A DNA stretch of 10,482 nucleotides, taken from NCBI GenBank assembly GCA_910579645.1, contig CAJTVK010000141.1:1-10482 (forward strand), written 5' to 3'. Under the pieces are notes generated by a model that was given only the letters and a program-made list of their open reading frames with translations, was not told the DNA's origin and made no database searches. Position numbers and translations under genes: made by a program. How positions within the stretch are numbered: the first letter of the stretch is position 1; each line of letters begins with the position of its first letter. The stretch comes from an uncultured Lachnospiraceae bacterium (lineage in GTDB: Bacteria > Bacillota > Clostridia > Lachnospirales > Lachnospiraceae). Positions 1-7,270 of this stretch are shown here, one piece after another.

Positions 1-47
1 GGAGCGGCAGCAAGCCGAACCAAAAAAGCAGTAAGAACTATCATCAT
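1..47 (-). CDS. Possible 5' end of a leftward gene running off the window (hydrophobic N-terminus)
   Basis: Two consecutive ATG codons (47-45 and 44-42) open a minus-strand frame that is still open at the left edge. It reads MMIVLTAFLVRLAAA, a hydrophobic stretch like the start of a signal peptide or membrane anchor. A G-run (71-67) and a GGAGG-like stretch (79-75) lie upstream, but about 19 nt or more from the ATG, which is too far for a normal Shine-Dalgarno. Only 15 codons are visible, so no family can be named. If real, the gene is divergent from the malic enzyme. The plus strand also has short frames open from the edge (for example ending at 34 and 59), so this stretch could instead be the end of a rightward gene. 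Weak call. Confidence 0.18.
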   Translation of the reverse strand, partial: MMIVLTAFLVRLAAA

Positions 48-181
48 TTTTTCGAATGAAATTATTCCCCCTATCCTCCGGCCCAAACAGGCGGCAGGAA
101 ATCCGGACGGAAGATAACTCCGGCAGGTGCGTCCGCCATCCCCCCCAAACAACATTAAACACACAAAAACCCCATCCCCAC

Positions 182-210
182 TTGCAGAGCCGCCCCAAAT
201 ATTATATGAT
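182..210 (+). promoter_or_regulatory. Sigma-A-type promoter for the malic enzyme unit
   Basis: TTGCAG (182-187) and TATGAT (205-210) are separated by exactly 17 nt. Each matches the vegetative consensus (TTGACA/TATAAT) at four or five of six positions. Transcription would start near 217 and give a leader of about 48 nt. This agrees with translation starting at the ATG at 265 rather than at the in-frame GTG at 127, which lies upstream of the promoter. The stretch just upstream (about 136-183) has no G on the plus strand. No terminator, operator or riboswitch is evident between 48 and 264. Confidence 0.6.
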
Positions 211-264
211 GATAAAAACACAATAATAAACCCCAAAATCTATCTGCAAAGCGAGGATACAACC

Positions 265-1416
265 ATGACTACAAACGAAAAAGCATTACAGCTCCATAAA
301 GAATGGAACGGAAAACTGGAAACCGTATCCAAAACGCCCGTAAAAACAAGGGAAGACCTTTCCTATGCCTACACCCCCGGAGTCGCGGAACCATGCAAAG
401 TAATCGCGCAGGACAAGGAAGCAGCCTATACCTATACGATGAAAGCCAACACGGTAGCCGTCGTTTCCGACGGCAGCGCCGTCCTTGGCCTAGGCAATAT
501 CGGGCCTTACGCCGCCATGCCCGTAATGGAAGGAAAAGCTGTCCTGTTCAAGGAATTCGGCGGCGTGAACGCCGTACCCATCTGCTTGGACACACAGGAC
601 ACGGAAGAAATCATCAAGGCAGTCACTTATCTCGCTCCCGGATTCGGCGGAATTAACTTGGAAGATATCAGTGCCCCCCGCTGCTTCGAAATTGAGGAAC
701 GGCTGAAGAAACTATTGGATATCCCCGTTTTCCATGACGACCAGCACGGCACCGCAATCGTGGTGCTGGCAGGCATTATCAATGCATTAAAGGTAACGGG
801 AAAGAAGAAAGAAGAATGCAAAGTAGTCGTCAACGGAGCCGGAAGCGCAGGAGTCGCCATCACGAAACTGCTTCTTACCTACGGTTTTTCCAATATCATC
901 ATGTGCGATAAGGTCGGCATGATTTCCACGGAGACGGAAGGACTGAACTGGATGCAGGAAAAAATGGCGAAAATTACAAATCCCAACAAAGAAACCGGCT
1001 CTCTCGCGGATGCTTTAAAGGGAGCGGATATTTTTGTGGGTGTTTCCGCCCCGGGCATCGTCTCCAAAGAAATGGTGGCTTCCATGAACCGGGATGCCAT
1101 TCTGTTTGCCATGGCAAACCCGGTGCCTGAAATCATGCCGAATCTGGCAAAAGAAGCCGGCGCAAAAGTGGTGGGCACAGGACGCAGCGATTTTCCCAAT
1201 CAAGTCAATAATGTGGTGGCATTCCCCGGCATTTTTAAAGGTGCTCTGGAAGGACGTGCCGCACAGATTACGGAAGAGATGAAACTGGCCGCCGCCTATG
1301 CCATTGCCGGACTGGTGCCGGAAGAGGAGCTGAACGAAAACAATATTATGCCGGAGGCTTTTAACCCGAAAGTTGCGGAAGTAGTTGCCGAAGCAGTAAA
1401 ATCTCATATCGAATGA
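265..1416 (+). CDS. Short-form malic enzyme (malate to pyruvate + CO2, NAD(P)-linked)
   Basis: Oxidative decarboxylation of L-malate to pyruvate in the cytoplasm, linking C4 acids to pyruvate and giving NAD(P)H. The protein is 383 aa, the usual size of bacterial single-domain-pair malic enzymes (YtsJ/MaeB N-terminal type without a phosphotransacetylase tail). The malic N-terminal domain (about 1-165) has the YTPGVA motif with the probable catalytic Tyr36, Lys91 in EGKAVLFK, and metal-binding acids at Glu133-Asp134 and Asp158-Asp159 (FHDDQHGTA). The Rossmann domain has GAGSAG at 191-196, and the acidic Asp215 after the second strand favours NAD over NADP (inference). NPVPEI (285-290) and SDFPNQVNN (308-316) are family landmarks. 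The ATG at 265 is chosen because GAGGA (253-257) sits 7 nt upstream, the homologous region begins here, and the promoter at 182-210 lies inside the longer GTG-initiated frame (127). First gene of a three-gene unit. Confidence 0.95.
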   Translation: MTTNEKALQLHKEWNGKLETVSKTPVKTREDLSYAYTPGVAEPCKVIAQDKEAAYTYTMKANTVAVVSDGSAVLGLGNIGPYAAMPVMEGKAVLFKEFGGVNAVPICLDTQDTEEIIKAVTYLAPGFGGINLEDISAPRCFEIEERLKKLLDIPVFHDDQHGTAIVVLAGIINALKVTGKKKEECKVVVNGAGSAGVAITKLLLTYGFSNIIMCDKVGMISTETEGLNWMQEKMAKITNPNKETGSLADALKGADIFVGVSAPGIVSKEMVASMNRDAILFAMANPVPEIMPNLAKEAGAKVVGTGRSDFPNQVNNVVAFPGIFKGALEGRAAQITEEMKLAAAYAIAGLVPEEELNENNIMPEAFNPKVAEVVAEAVKSHIE

Positions 1417-1420
1417 TGTT

Positions 1421-2413
1421 ATGGATAAGCGAAATTTTATCGGGAACGAAAAAACGAAAGAATTCATTTCCGGCAAATGGCACGGCAAACGTTATTATTC
1501 ACTGGAAGCTTTCCTGAAAAACCGTTACGGGTGCCGGCTGAAGAAAATCTCCATAGATGCCGGCTTTACCTGCCCTAACAGGGACGGGACTCTGGATACA
1601 AGAGGCTGCATTTTCTGCAGCGCAGGAGGCAGCGGAGAATTTGCCGTCCCTCCTGCTTCCCTGAAAACCCGGGCATCGGCGGAAAGCGCCGAAAGGTATA
1701 TTGCTTATTTTCAGGCCTATACCTGTACCTATGCCCCTGTCCCGTATTTGGAAAAGCTTTATCGGGAAGCTTTGGAACTGCCCGCCGTCGCCGGAATTTC
1801 CATTGCCACCCGCCCGGACTGCCTGCCGGCGGAGGTTTTGTCTCTGCTTCGTCTTCTGAAAAACGAATATCCCGATAAGTTCCTTTGGGTTGAATTGGGA
1901 CTGCAGACCATCCATAAGGAAACAGCCGATTACCTCCGGCGGGGATATCCCCTCTCCTGCTTCGCACAGGCGGTGACGGCTCTGCACAGGCTGACGGTGC
2001 CGGTTATCGTACATGTTATTTTAGGGCTTCCCGGGGAAGACCGCAGCATGATGCTCGGCACCATAGAATACCTGAACCGGCTGTCTGTTTTCGGCATTAA
2101 GCTTCAGCTTCTCCATGTATTGAAGGGAACGGACTTGGCGCGGGACTATGAAAAAGGAAAATTCAGGGTGCTTGCCAAAGAAGAATATCTGGATATTTTA
2201 ATCGGCTGTATAGAACATCTTTCCCCTGACACGGTCATTCACCGTGTCACCGGAGACGGAGCCAGGGAACTGTTGGTCGCACCCACATGGAGCCTGGAAA
2301 AGAAAAAAGTCCTGAACGCGCTTCATCACCGCCTGAAGCTTCAAGACTCCTATCAGGGAAAATATTGGAAGGGAGAAAAATGTCATGCCGCACAAACCGC
2401 TGACTATTTATAA
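1421..2413 (+). CDS. Radical SAM protein, TIGR01212/YhcC-YtqA family
   Basis: 330 aa. The iron-sulfur ligands are Cys51, Cys63 and Cys66 in CPNRDGT...GCIFC. This is the C-x11-C-x2-C spacing typical of the YhcC/YtqA family rather than the classical Cx3Cx2C. The segment before it (KWHGKRYYSL, SIDAGFTC) and the later ELGLQT (158-163), LGLPGE (201-206) and QLLHVLKGTD (229-238) are also family-like. Bacillus subtilis YtqA has been reported as a tRNA wobble-uridine modification enzyme (MnmL), acting with the methyltransferase YtqB. Whether this copy does the same is inference, and no ytqB-like gene is next to it here. The ATG lies 4 nt after the malic enzyme stop, with no clear Shine-Dalgarno and no other ATG, GTG or TTG before the conserved part, so translational coupling is likely. 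The N-terminus is roughly 18 residues longer than the conserved start. Its 3' end overlaps the next gene by 29 nt. Confidence 0.9.
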   Translation: MDKRNFIGNEKTKEFISGKWHGKRYYSLEAFLKNRYGCRLKKISIDAGFTCPNRDGTLDTRGCIFCSAGGSGEFAVPPASLKTRASAESAERYIAYFQAYTCTYAPVPYLEKLYREALELPAVAGISIATRPDCLPAEVLSLLRLLKNEYPDKFLWVELGLQTIHKETADYLRRGYPLSCFAQAVTALHRLTVPVIVHVILGLPGEDRSMMLGTIEYLNRLSVFGIKLQLLHVLKGTDLARDYEKGKFRVLAKEEYLDILIGCIEHLSPDTVIHRVTGDGARELLVAPTWSLEKKKVLNALHHRLKLQDSYQGKYWKGEKCHAAQTADYL

Positions 2414-2900
2414 GTTAATTATCCTCTACATGCTGGACAAAGTAAATTTTCCTCTGACCAGCGCACAGATAAGTGAATTTATTTTGGAAAAAGAATACAC
2501 TAATTTCCTCACTCTGCAGCGTGCCATCAGCGAACTTAGCGAAGCCTCCATGCTTACTGCCCATACTACGGGCAACCGAACCTATCTGTCCATTACCGCC
2601 GAGGGGTCCAGCACGCTAGCTTTTTTCCGAAACAGCCTCAGCCAGGCCATCCGGACGGAAATCAGTGAATTCTTCAAAGAAAACGAAATAGAAATGAGGA
2701 ACGAGTCCTCTGTCCTGGCGGATTATTATAAATCCACCAACGGAGAGTATCAGGCACATTTGGTTGCCCGGGAAAAACAGGTTACTTTGATTGACCTGAC
2801 GCTCTCCGTCCCTACCGAAGAGTCTGCCGCCGCCATCTGTGATAACTGGCGGCAGAAAAATCAGGAAATCTATCAGTATCTGACGGAACAATTATTTTAA
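2385..2900 (+). CDS. DUF4364 family protein (winged-helix-like, function unknown)
   Basis: 171 aa, full length for the DUF4364 family, which is common in Clostridia. The first 70 or so residues (starting PHKPLTIYKLIILYMLD) look like a winged-helix fold: helices, then a segment around 44-60 resembling a recognition helix, then a short beta wing near TGNRTYLSIT. The C-terminal half (about 80-171) alternates acidic helix and strands and resembles no catalytic motif I know. A DNA-binding regulatory role is therefore plausible but unproven. Start choice is firm: GGGAG at 2371-2375 lies 9 nt before the ATG, inside the radical SAM coding sequence. The 29-nt overlap with that gene indicates co-translation in one operon. 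The stop codon is one base away from the stop of the convergent DUF5722 gene. Confidence 0.85.
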   Translation: MPHKPLTIYKLIILYMLDKVNFPLTSAQISEFILEKEYTNFLTLQRAISELSEASMLTAHTTGNRTYLSITAEGSSTLAFFRNSLSQAIRTEISEFFKENEIEMRNESSVLADYYKSTNGEYQAHLVAREKQVTLIDLTLSVPTEESAAAICDNWRQKNQEIYQYLTEQLF

Positions 2901-2901
2901 G

Positions 2902-4755
2902 TCATTCCGCAATCTGTGACCAATCCGATATGCCGATGATGCTTTTTGCAAAATCCGTATAGGCTTGGCTTTGATCCGTATCCATATATTTGTATACATT
3001 ATAAGCGTATTTATGGGAGCCGTCCGGGCGGTTAATGCCAAGGGCAAGCCCCTGCGCAATTTCCTCCACGGCATCCGTCTGTCTGGAAAACAGCACCGCA
3101 TCAATATGTTCGTTTGCCTCGGCTTTCTTATAGGCATATGCAATGGCCGCGGCCTGCACGTTTTCTCCCATGGAGGACGTATACCCCAACTCACTCAGCG
3201 AGACGGAACGCACTTCCCCATCCTCTGTCAGAAACTCTTCCCGTTCCAGATAATCCGTGACCACCTCAATATTTGCCATAGTAACCATAGGAGTATCCGG
3301 CGACTTTTTCACATATTTGCTGGAATTCCATATGTAAGGCGTAGTCAGCGGCACATTGTAAGGATGTATGGCCAATCCCCAGTCAATATTCCCCTCCTGC
3401 TTCACCTGCCGGTTAAATTCGTCCAAAATATCCTTGGTATCGTAATCCCTGTTTCCGCTGATGTTCCTGTCCCATTGTTGGTCCAAGGAAATATAAATCT
3501 TCGCATTCCCGTTGATGCTTTTGATGGAATTGTAAAACATCCGGAATGCCCGGGCATATTCTTCCACATAAGATTCCAGGCTGACATATTCCATGTAATT
3601 CCATTCTTTTCTTGCATTGATTTCATTTCCGATAATCCAATTGGATACCAGCCCTTTGCTTCCTGACCTGCCGGAATACCTGTCTGCCAGAAACGTGCCA
3701 ATAGCCGCCAGATACTCACAGCTTTCGCCGTCGGTGGCATTGAAGGCATAATAAGGCGCACTTCCGATTCCTCCCCGCGCCAGCGGATGCAGCAGCTGTG
3801 GATAAGAATAAGACAGATCATTTAAGATAATTGCCGAAACTTCTATCCCTTTGGCTGTCAGTATGCTGAAGACTAAATCATATTCCGACAGAACCTGCCC
3901 GTTAAAGGCATAGCTTTTTCCGTTATATTTGTAGGAAACCGTCTCATGGATTGCATCCGTGGACGGCCCCAATAACCGTGAAATCGGAATATTATATGCC
4001 GCATGCTTCACGCCTAAGTCATCCAATTCCGAAGTGCGCAGCTTATTCGGATCCACCAGAAGCCCTTTCTTGGATGCTTTCTGATTTCCGCCTGCCTTAT
4101 ATCTGGACGCTTCCTCCTGATTGGTGACATAATGGGGCAGGCTGACAGGCACATAAACCTTGTCCTTTTTCACTGCCACTACAAACTTATTCAGCACCGC
4201 ACTCTCCGCTCCCGCAAAATATCTGGGCACATGGAACACCATCTGCTCTCCTTTGTAGCTTCTCTTCAAAGGCTCCGTATCCTCCGGGATATCTTCCGCA
4301 TAGGGTTTCACGGAAAAGAGATAATAAAATTTATCGTCGCTGACCGGAAGCCCCTCTGCCGAAGCACTGACGGTAATCTTATTTGTTTTCGTGTCAATTC
4401 TGCAGGAATCAATGGACACGAAATCCGGCGCATTTTCCCCGTCCAGTTCTACCGTGGGCGGCCGGTTCCCGACAGCCTCAAAGACATTGGCGCCGGATTC
4501 CAGGCCAAACTCATAGACTGCCTCCCGCTGTTCTCTGGCCGCTTTCTCTTCTTCCTCTTCTGCCAATTCCTTTTCCCTACGCCTTTCTTCCTCCGCCAGC
4601 CGGACGGTTTCCAGCACTTCCTGCCTCCGCCGGGAAATCCTTTCGGATATGAGGGCCATGCTGCCTGCCGTCAATGCCAGCAATATCAAGACGGCTGCCG
4701 CCGCCCAAAGCTTTCTTTTCTCCCCCTTCTTTTTCTCATGCTTTCCCAGCCTCAT
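2902..4755 (-). CDS. Membrane-anchored DUF5722 protein, GH-A-like glycosidase fold suspected
   Basis: 617 aa. A basic N-terminus (1-16) precedes one hydrophobic segment (about 17-36), with no lipobox or clear cleavage site, so it is probably a signal anchor with the rest outside the cell. Residues 41-78 are almost all Arg, Lys and Glu with few hydrophobics, suggesting a long helix or coiled coil that could act as a stalk. A beta-rich part follows (about 110-210). The large C-terminal domain (about 230-617) matches the DUF5722 family as I remember it. WIIGNEIN (373-380) has an Asn-Glu pair (Asn377-Glu378) like the acid/base of clan GH-A barrels, and SLSELG (519-524) offers Glu522 as a nucleophile. 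AIHPYN (462-467) also fits such a barrel. Carbohydrate hydrolysis at the cell surface is inference and the substrate is unknown. The ATG directly follows the rarA stop (TAG then ATG). AGAGG within the end of rarA lies 8 nt upstream. Last gene of the leftward unit. Confidence 0.85.
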   Translation of the reverse strand: MRLGKHEKKKGEKRKLWAAAAVLILLALTAGSMALISERISRRRQEVLETVRLAEEERRREKELAEEEEEKAAREQREAVYEFGLESGANVFEAVGNRPPTVELDGENAPDFVSIDSCRIDTKTNKITVSASAEGLPVSDDKFYYLFSVKPYAEDIPEDTEPLKRSYKGEQMVFHVPRYFAGAESAVLNKFVVAVKKDKVYVPVSLPHYVTNQEEASRYKAGGNQKASKKGLLVDPNKLRTSELDDLGVKHAAYNIPISRLLGPSTDAIHETVSYKYNGKSYAFNGQVLSEYDLVFSILTAKGIEVSAIILNDLSYSYPQLLHPLARGGIGSAPYYAFNATDGESCEYLAAIGTFLADRYSGRSGSKGLVSNWIIGNEINARKEWNYMEYVSLESYVEEYARAFRMFYNSIKSINGNAKIYISLDQQWDRNISGNRDYDTKDILDEFNRQVKQEGNIDWGLAIHPYNVPLTTPYIWNSSKYVKKSPDTPMVTMANIEVVTDYLEREEFLTEDGEVRSVSLSELGYTSSMGENVQAAAIAYAYKKAEANEHIDAVLFSRQTDAVEEIAQGLALGINRPDGSHKYAYNVYKYMDTDQSQAYTDFAKSIIGISDWSQIAE

Positions 4756-6081
4756 CTACTCCGCCTCTTTTTTTATCTTTGCCATATGTTCCCTTATTTT
4801 TGCCTCATATCCGTTGCCGGACGGTTTATAAAATTCCCTTCCGCTCAGTTCATAAGGCAGGTATTGCTGCCGCACATAATGGTTGGGATAGTCATGGGCA
4901 TATTTGTATCCTATCCCATGCCCTAATTTTGCCGCTCCTTTATAATGGGCATCCTGCAGATGAACGGGAATGGCCAGATTTCCCGTTTCCTTCACCGCCG
5001 CAGAGGCCTCGCCGATTGCCGTCACCGCCGCATTGCTTTTCGGGGCGCAGGCCACATAAGCGGCCGCCTGTGCCAAAATAATCTGTGCCTCCGGCATCCC
5101 TATCCGCTCCACGGCCTGCGATGCGGCCACTGCCACCTGAAGTGCCTGCGGATCCGCATTCCCCACATCCTCCGACGCACATATCATAATCCTGCGGGCT
5201 ATGAAAGTGACGCTCTCCCCGGCATACAGCATCCGCGCCAGATAATAGACCGCCGCATCCGGATCCGAGCCGCGCATGCTTTTGATAAATGCGGATACCG
5301 TATCGTAATGATTGTCTCCGGTCTTATCGTAGCGCATGACTCGCTTCTGGATGCATTCCTGTGCCACTTCCACCGTAATATGTATCTTCCCGTCCCCGCT
5401 CCTCTCCGTGGTCATAACCCCTAACTCGATCGCATTCAGAGCCCGTCTGGCATCGCCGCCTGACAAGTCCGCCAAAAATTCCAAGGCATCTTCTTCTATT
5501 TCCGCCCCGTATGCCCCCATCCCCCTGTCACTGTCATAAACCGCCCGGCGGAGCAATTCCTTAATGTCTTTCCGGGATAAAGGCTTCAGTTCAAATACTA
5601 CCGAACGGGAAATCAAAGCTCCGTTCACTTCAAAATAAGGGTTTTCCGTGGTCGCCCCGATTAAAATAACCGTCCCGTCCTCCACAAAGGGCAGCAGATA
5701 ATCTTGCTGCCCCTTATTAAACCGGTGGATTTCGTCAATGAAAAGTATGGTTTTCTTTCCATACATTCCCTGATTCTCTTTCGCCTTGGCCACCACTTCT
5801 TCCATATCTTTCTTTCCTGCCACCGTGGCATTAATCTGGGTAAACTCCGCGCTGGTAGTGTTGGCAATCACCTTTGCCAAAGTCGTCTTCCCCGTGCCCG
5901 GCGGGCCATAAAACAGGATGGAACTAAGTTTATCTGCCTGAATGGCACGGTATAGCAGTTTATCCTTACCGATAATATGCTGCTGTCCCACCACCTCGTC
6001 CAACGTTTTCGGACGCAGCCTCGCCGCCAGCGGAGAATCCTTCTCCATATTGGCCTTCCGCATATATTCAAATAAATCCAT
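4756..6081 (-). CDS. rarA: Replication-associated recombination protein A (RarA/MgsA, AAA+ ATPase)
   Basis: Cytoplasmic AAA+ ATPase of the RarA/MgsA/WRNIP1 family, acting at stalled replication forks and related to clamp loader subunits. At 441 aa it has the usual family length. Walker A is GPPGTGKTT (59-67, Lys65) and Walker B is ILFIDEIHR (112-120, Asp116-Glu117). Sensor 1 is in IGATTENP (141-148), an arginine finger candidate is Arg159 in ISRS, and sensor 2 is in GGDARRALN (208-216). The C-terminal tetramerisation region (about 250-441) has the family landmarks MRGSDPDAA (269-277), ASEDVGNADP (302-311), HLQDAHY (374-380) and YKYAHDYP (392-399). The start is supported by GGGAG at 6093-6089, 7 nt before the ATG. 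It lies 23 nt after the upstream oxidoreductase gene and abuts the DUF5722 gene with no gap, so all are likely in one transcript. Confidence 0.96.
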   Translation of the reverse strand: MDLFEYMRKANMEKDSPLAARLRPKTLDEVVGQQHIIGKDKLLYRAIQADKLSSILFYGPPGTGKTTLAKVIANTTSAEFTQINATVAGKKDMEEVVAKAKENQGMYGKKTILFIDEIHRFNKGQQDYLLPFVEDGTVILIGATTENPYFEVNGALISRSVVFELKPLSRKDIKELLRRAVYDSDRGMGAYGAEIEEDALEFLADLSGGDARRALNAIELGVMTTERSGDGKIHITVEVAQECIQKRVMRYDKTGDNHYDTVSAFIKSMRGSDPDAAVYYLARMLYAGESVTFIARRIMICASEDVGNADPQALQVAVAASQAVERIGMPEAQIILAQAAAYVACAPKSNAAVTAIGEASAAVKETGNLAIPVHLQDAHYKGAAKLGHGIGYKYAHDYPNHYVRQQYLPYELSGREFYKPSGNGYEAKIREHMAKIKKEAE

Positions 6082-6104
6082 GGCTTTTCTCCCGTCCCTG
6101 CCTT

Positions 6105-7232
6105 TTATAACAGACAGGCAAATTCCGCCATCGCTTCCGAAATCTTAATCTGCTGCGGGCATACCTCCTCGCAGCTTCTGCATCCGATGCATGCCTTCGG
6201 CCGCTTCTCCGGCGGGACTGCCGCCATGGCCATAGGCGCAATGAATCCGCCCTCCGTAAAGGTATGTTCATTATACAGTTCCAAAAGCATAGGGATATCC
6301 AACCCCTTCGGGCAATGGCTCACGCAATAATGGCAGGCCGTACAGGGAAGAGTTTTTTTGCCCAGCATTTCCTTGGACACGGAAAGCAGCACAGCCGTCT
6401 CTTCTTCCGACAAAGGTTTTTTCTCGCGGAAAGTCTCGATATTATCCTGCAGCTGCCCGTAGCTGGACATGCCGGAAAGTATCATTGTCACGCCCGGAAT
6501 GCTCTGCAGGAAACGGAATGCCCATGCCGGCACCGTCTCCTCCGGCCGCAGCGACTTTAGCTTTTCTGCATACTTCTCCGGCAGGGAAGCCAGCCTGCCT
6601 CCTCTCAAAGGTTCCATCACCCATATGGGAAGATGATATTCCTTCAGCAAATCCACTTTCCCTTTGGCATCCTGAAAATCCCAGTCCAGCCAGTTCAGCT
6701 GTATTTGGCCGAATTCCATATCTTCCCCGTATGCTTCCAGAAAACGTTTCATAACCTCCAGACTGCCGTGGGCGGAAAAGCCTAAATGGCGGATGCGCCC
6801 GTTTTGCTTCTGTTTTCTCAGATAATCAAAAATGCCGTATTTCGGGTCAAGATACGCGTCAATATTCATCTCACAGACATTGTGAAAAAGATAAAAGTCA
6901 AAATATTCCACCCGGCATTTCTGTAACTGCTTTTCAAAAATTTCCTCTGCCTTGCCCATATTGGAAAGGTTATAGCCCGGGAATTTTGTGGCAAGATAAT
7001 AGTTCTCCCTAGGATAACGGCTCAAAGCTTCCCCCATCACTGATTCCGAATTACCCCCATGATAGCCCCAGGCGGTATCGTAATAATTGATTCCCTGCTC
7101 CATGGCATACTCCACCATCCGAACCGCTTTCTCCACGTCAATTTGGGCATCTTGCCCGTCTATGACAGGAAGCCGCATCGCACCAAGCCCCAATGCAGAT
7201 AATTTTAAGTCCTGAAATTCATTGTATAACAT
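6105..7232 (-). CDS. Aldo/keto reductase with C-terminal double [4Fe-4S] ferredoxin domain
   Basis: 375 aa. The aldo/keto reductase barrel (about 1-285) keeps the catalytic tetrad: Asp52 and Tyr57 (YYDTAWGYH), Lys83 (ATKFPG) and His117 (YLFHNV). The C-terminal part (about 290-375) has two complete CxxCxxCxxxCP motifs, at Cys297/300/303/307 and Cys348/351/354/358, enough for two [4Fe-4S] clusters. This fused architecture is common in anaerobic Clostridia and Bacteroidetes and suggests electron exchange with ferredoxin or another iron-sulfur partner. The physiological substrate is unknown. The start is firm: AGGAGG at 7245-7240 with GGAGG ending 7 nt before the ATG. It lies 38 nt downstream of the histidine kinase gene, with no terminator visible between them, and 23 nt before rarA. 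A second AGGAGG-like sequence (about 7265-7259) lies in the gap but leads only to a 16-codon frame. Confidence 0.92.
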   Translation of the reverse strand: MLYNEFQDLKLSALGLGAMRLPVIDGQDAQIDVEKAVRMVEYAMEQGINYYDTAWGYHGGNSESVMGEALSRYPRENYYLATKFPGYNLSNMGKAEEIFEKQLQKCRVEYFDFYLFHNVCEMNIDAYLDPKYGIFDYLRKQKQNGRIRHLGFSAHGSLEVMKRFLEAYGEDMEFGQIQLNWLDWDFQDAKGKVDLLKEYHLPIWVMEPLRGGRLASLPEKYAEKLKSLRPEETVPAWAFRFLQSIPGVTMILSGMSSYGQLQDNIETFREKKPLSEEETAVLLSVSKEMLGKKTLPCTACHYCVSHCPKGLDIPMLLELYNEHTFTEGGFIAPMAMAAVPPEKRPKACIGCRSCEEVCPQQIKISEAMAEFACLL

Positions 7233-7270
7233 CTTTTTCCCTCCTTTAAATACATAGCCTCCTTACCAGT

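Noticed and set aside
127..264. N-terminal extension of the malic enzyme from a GTG at 127
   Set aside because: The extension is low-complexity and Pro/Asn-rich, lies outside the conserved family start, and contains a good promoter (182-210). The ATG at 265 has a well-spaced GAGGA.
2824..2855. Perfect 8-bp inverted repeat CTGCCGCC/GGCGGCAG as a terminator for either convergent unit
   Set aside because: It lies inside the DUF4364 coding sequence and is not followed by a T-run on either strand. On the plus strand an A-run follows instead.
4132..5081. Plus-strand frames over the DUF5722/rarA junction
   Set aside because: They are antisense to well-supported genes with Walker motifs and a signal anchor. 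The composition (His/Pro/Phe-rich) is typical of frame shadows.
7205..7255. A 16-codon minus-strand frame overlapping the start of the aldo/keto reductase gene
   Set aside because: The upstream AGGAGG-like sequence is only about 2-3 nt from its ATG, too close for efficient initiation, and the peptide has no recognisable character. The reductase has its own better ribosome binding site.
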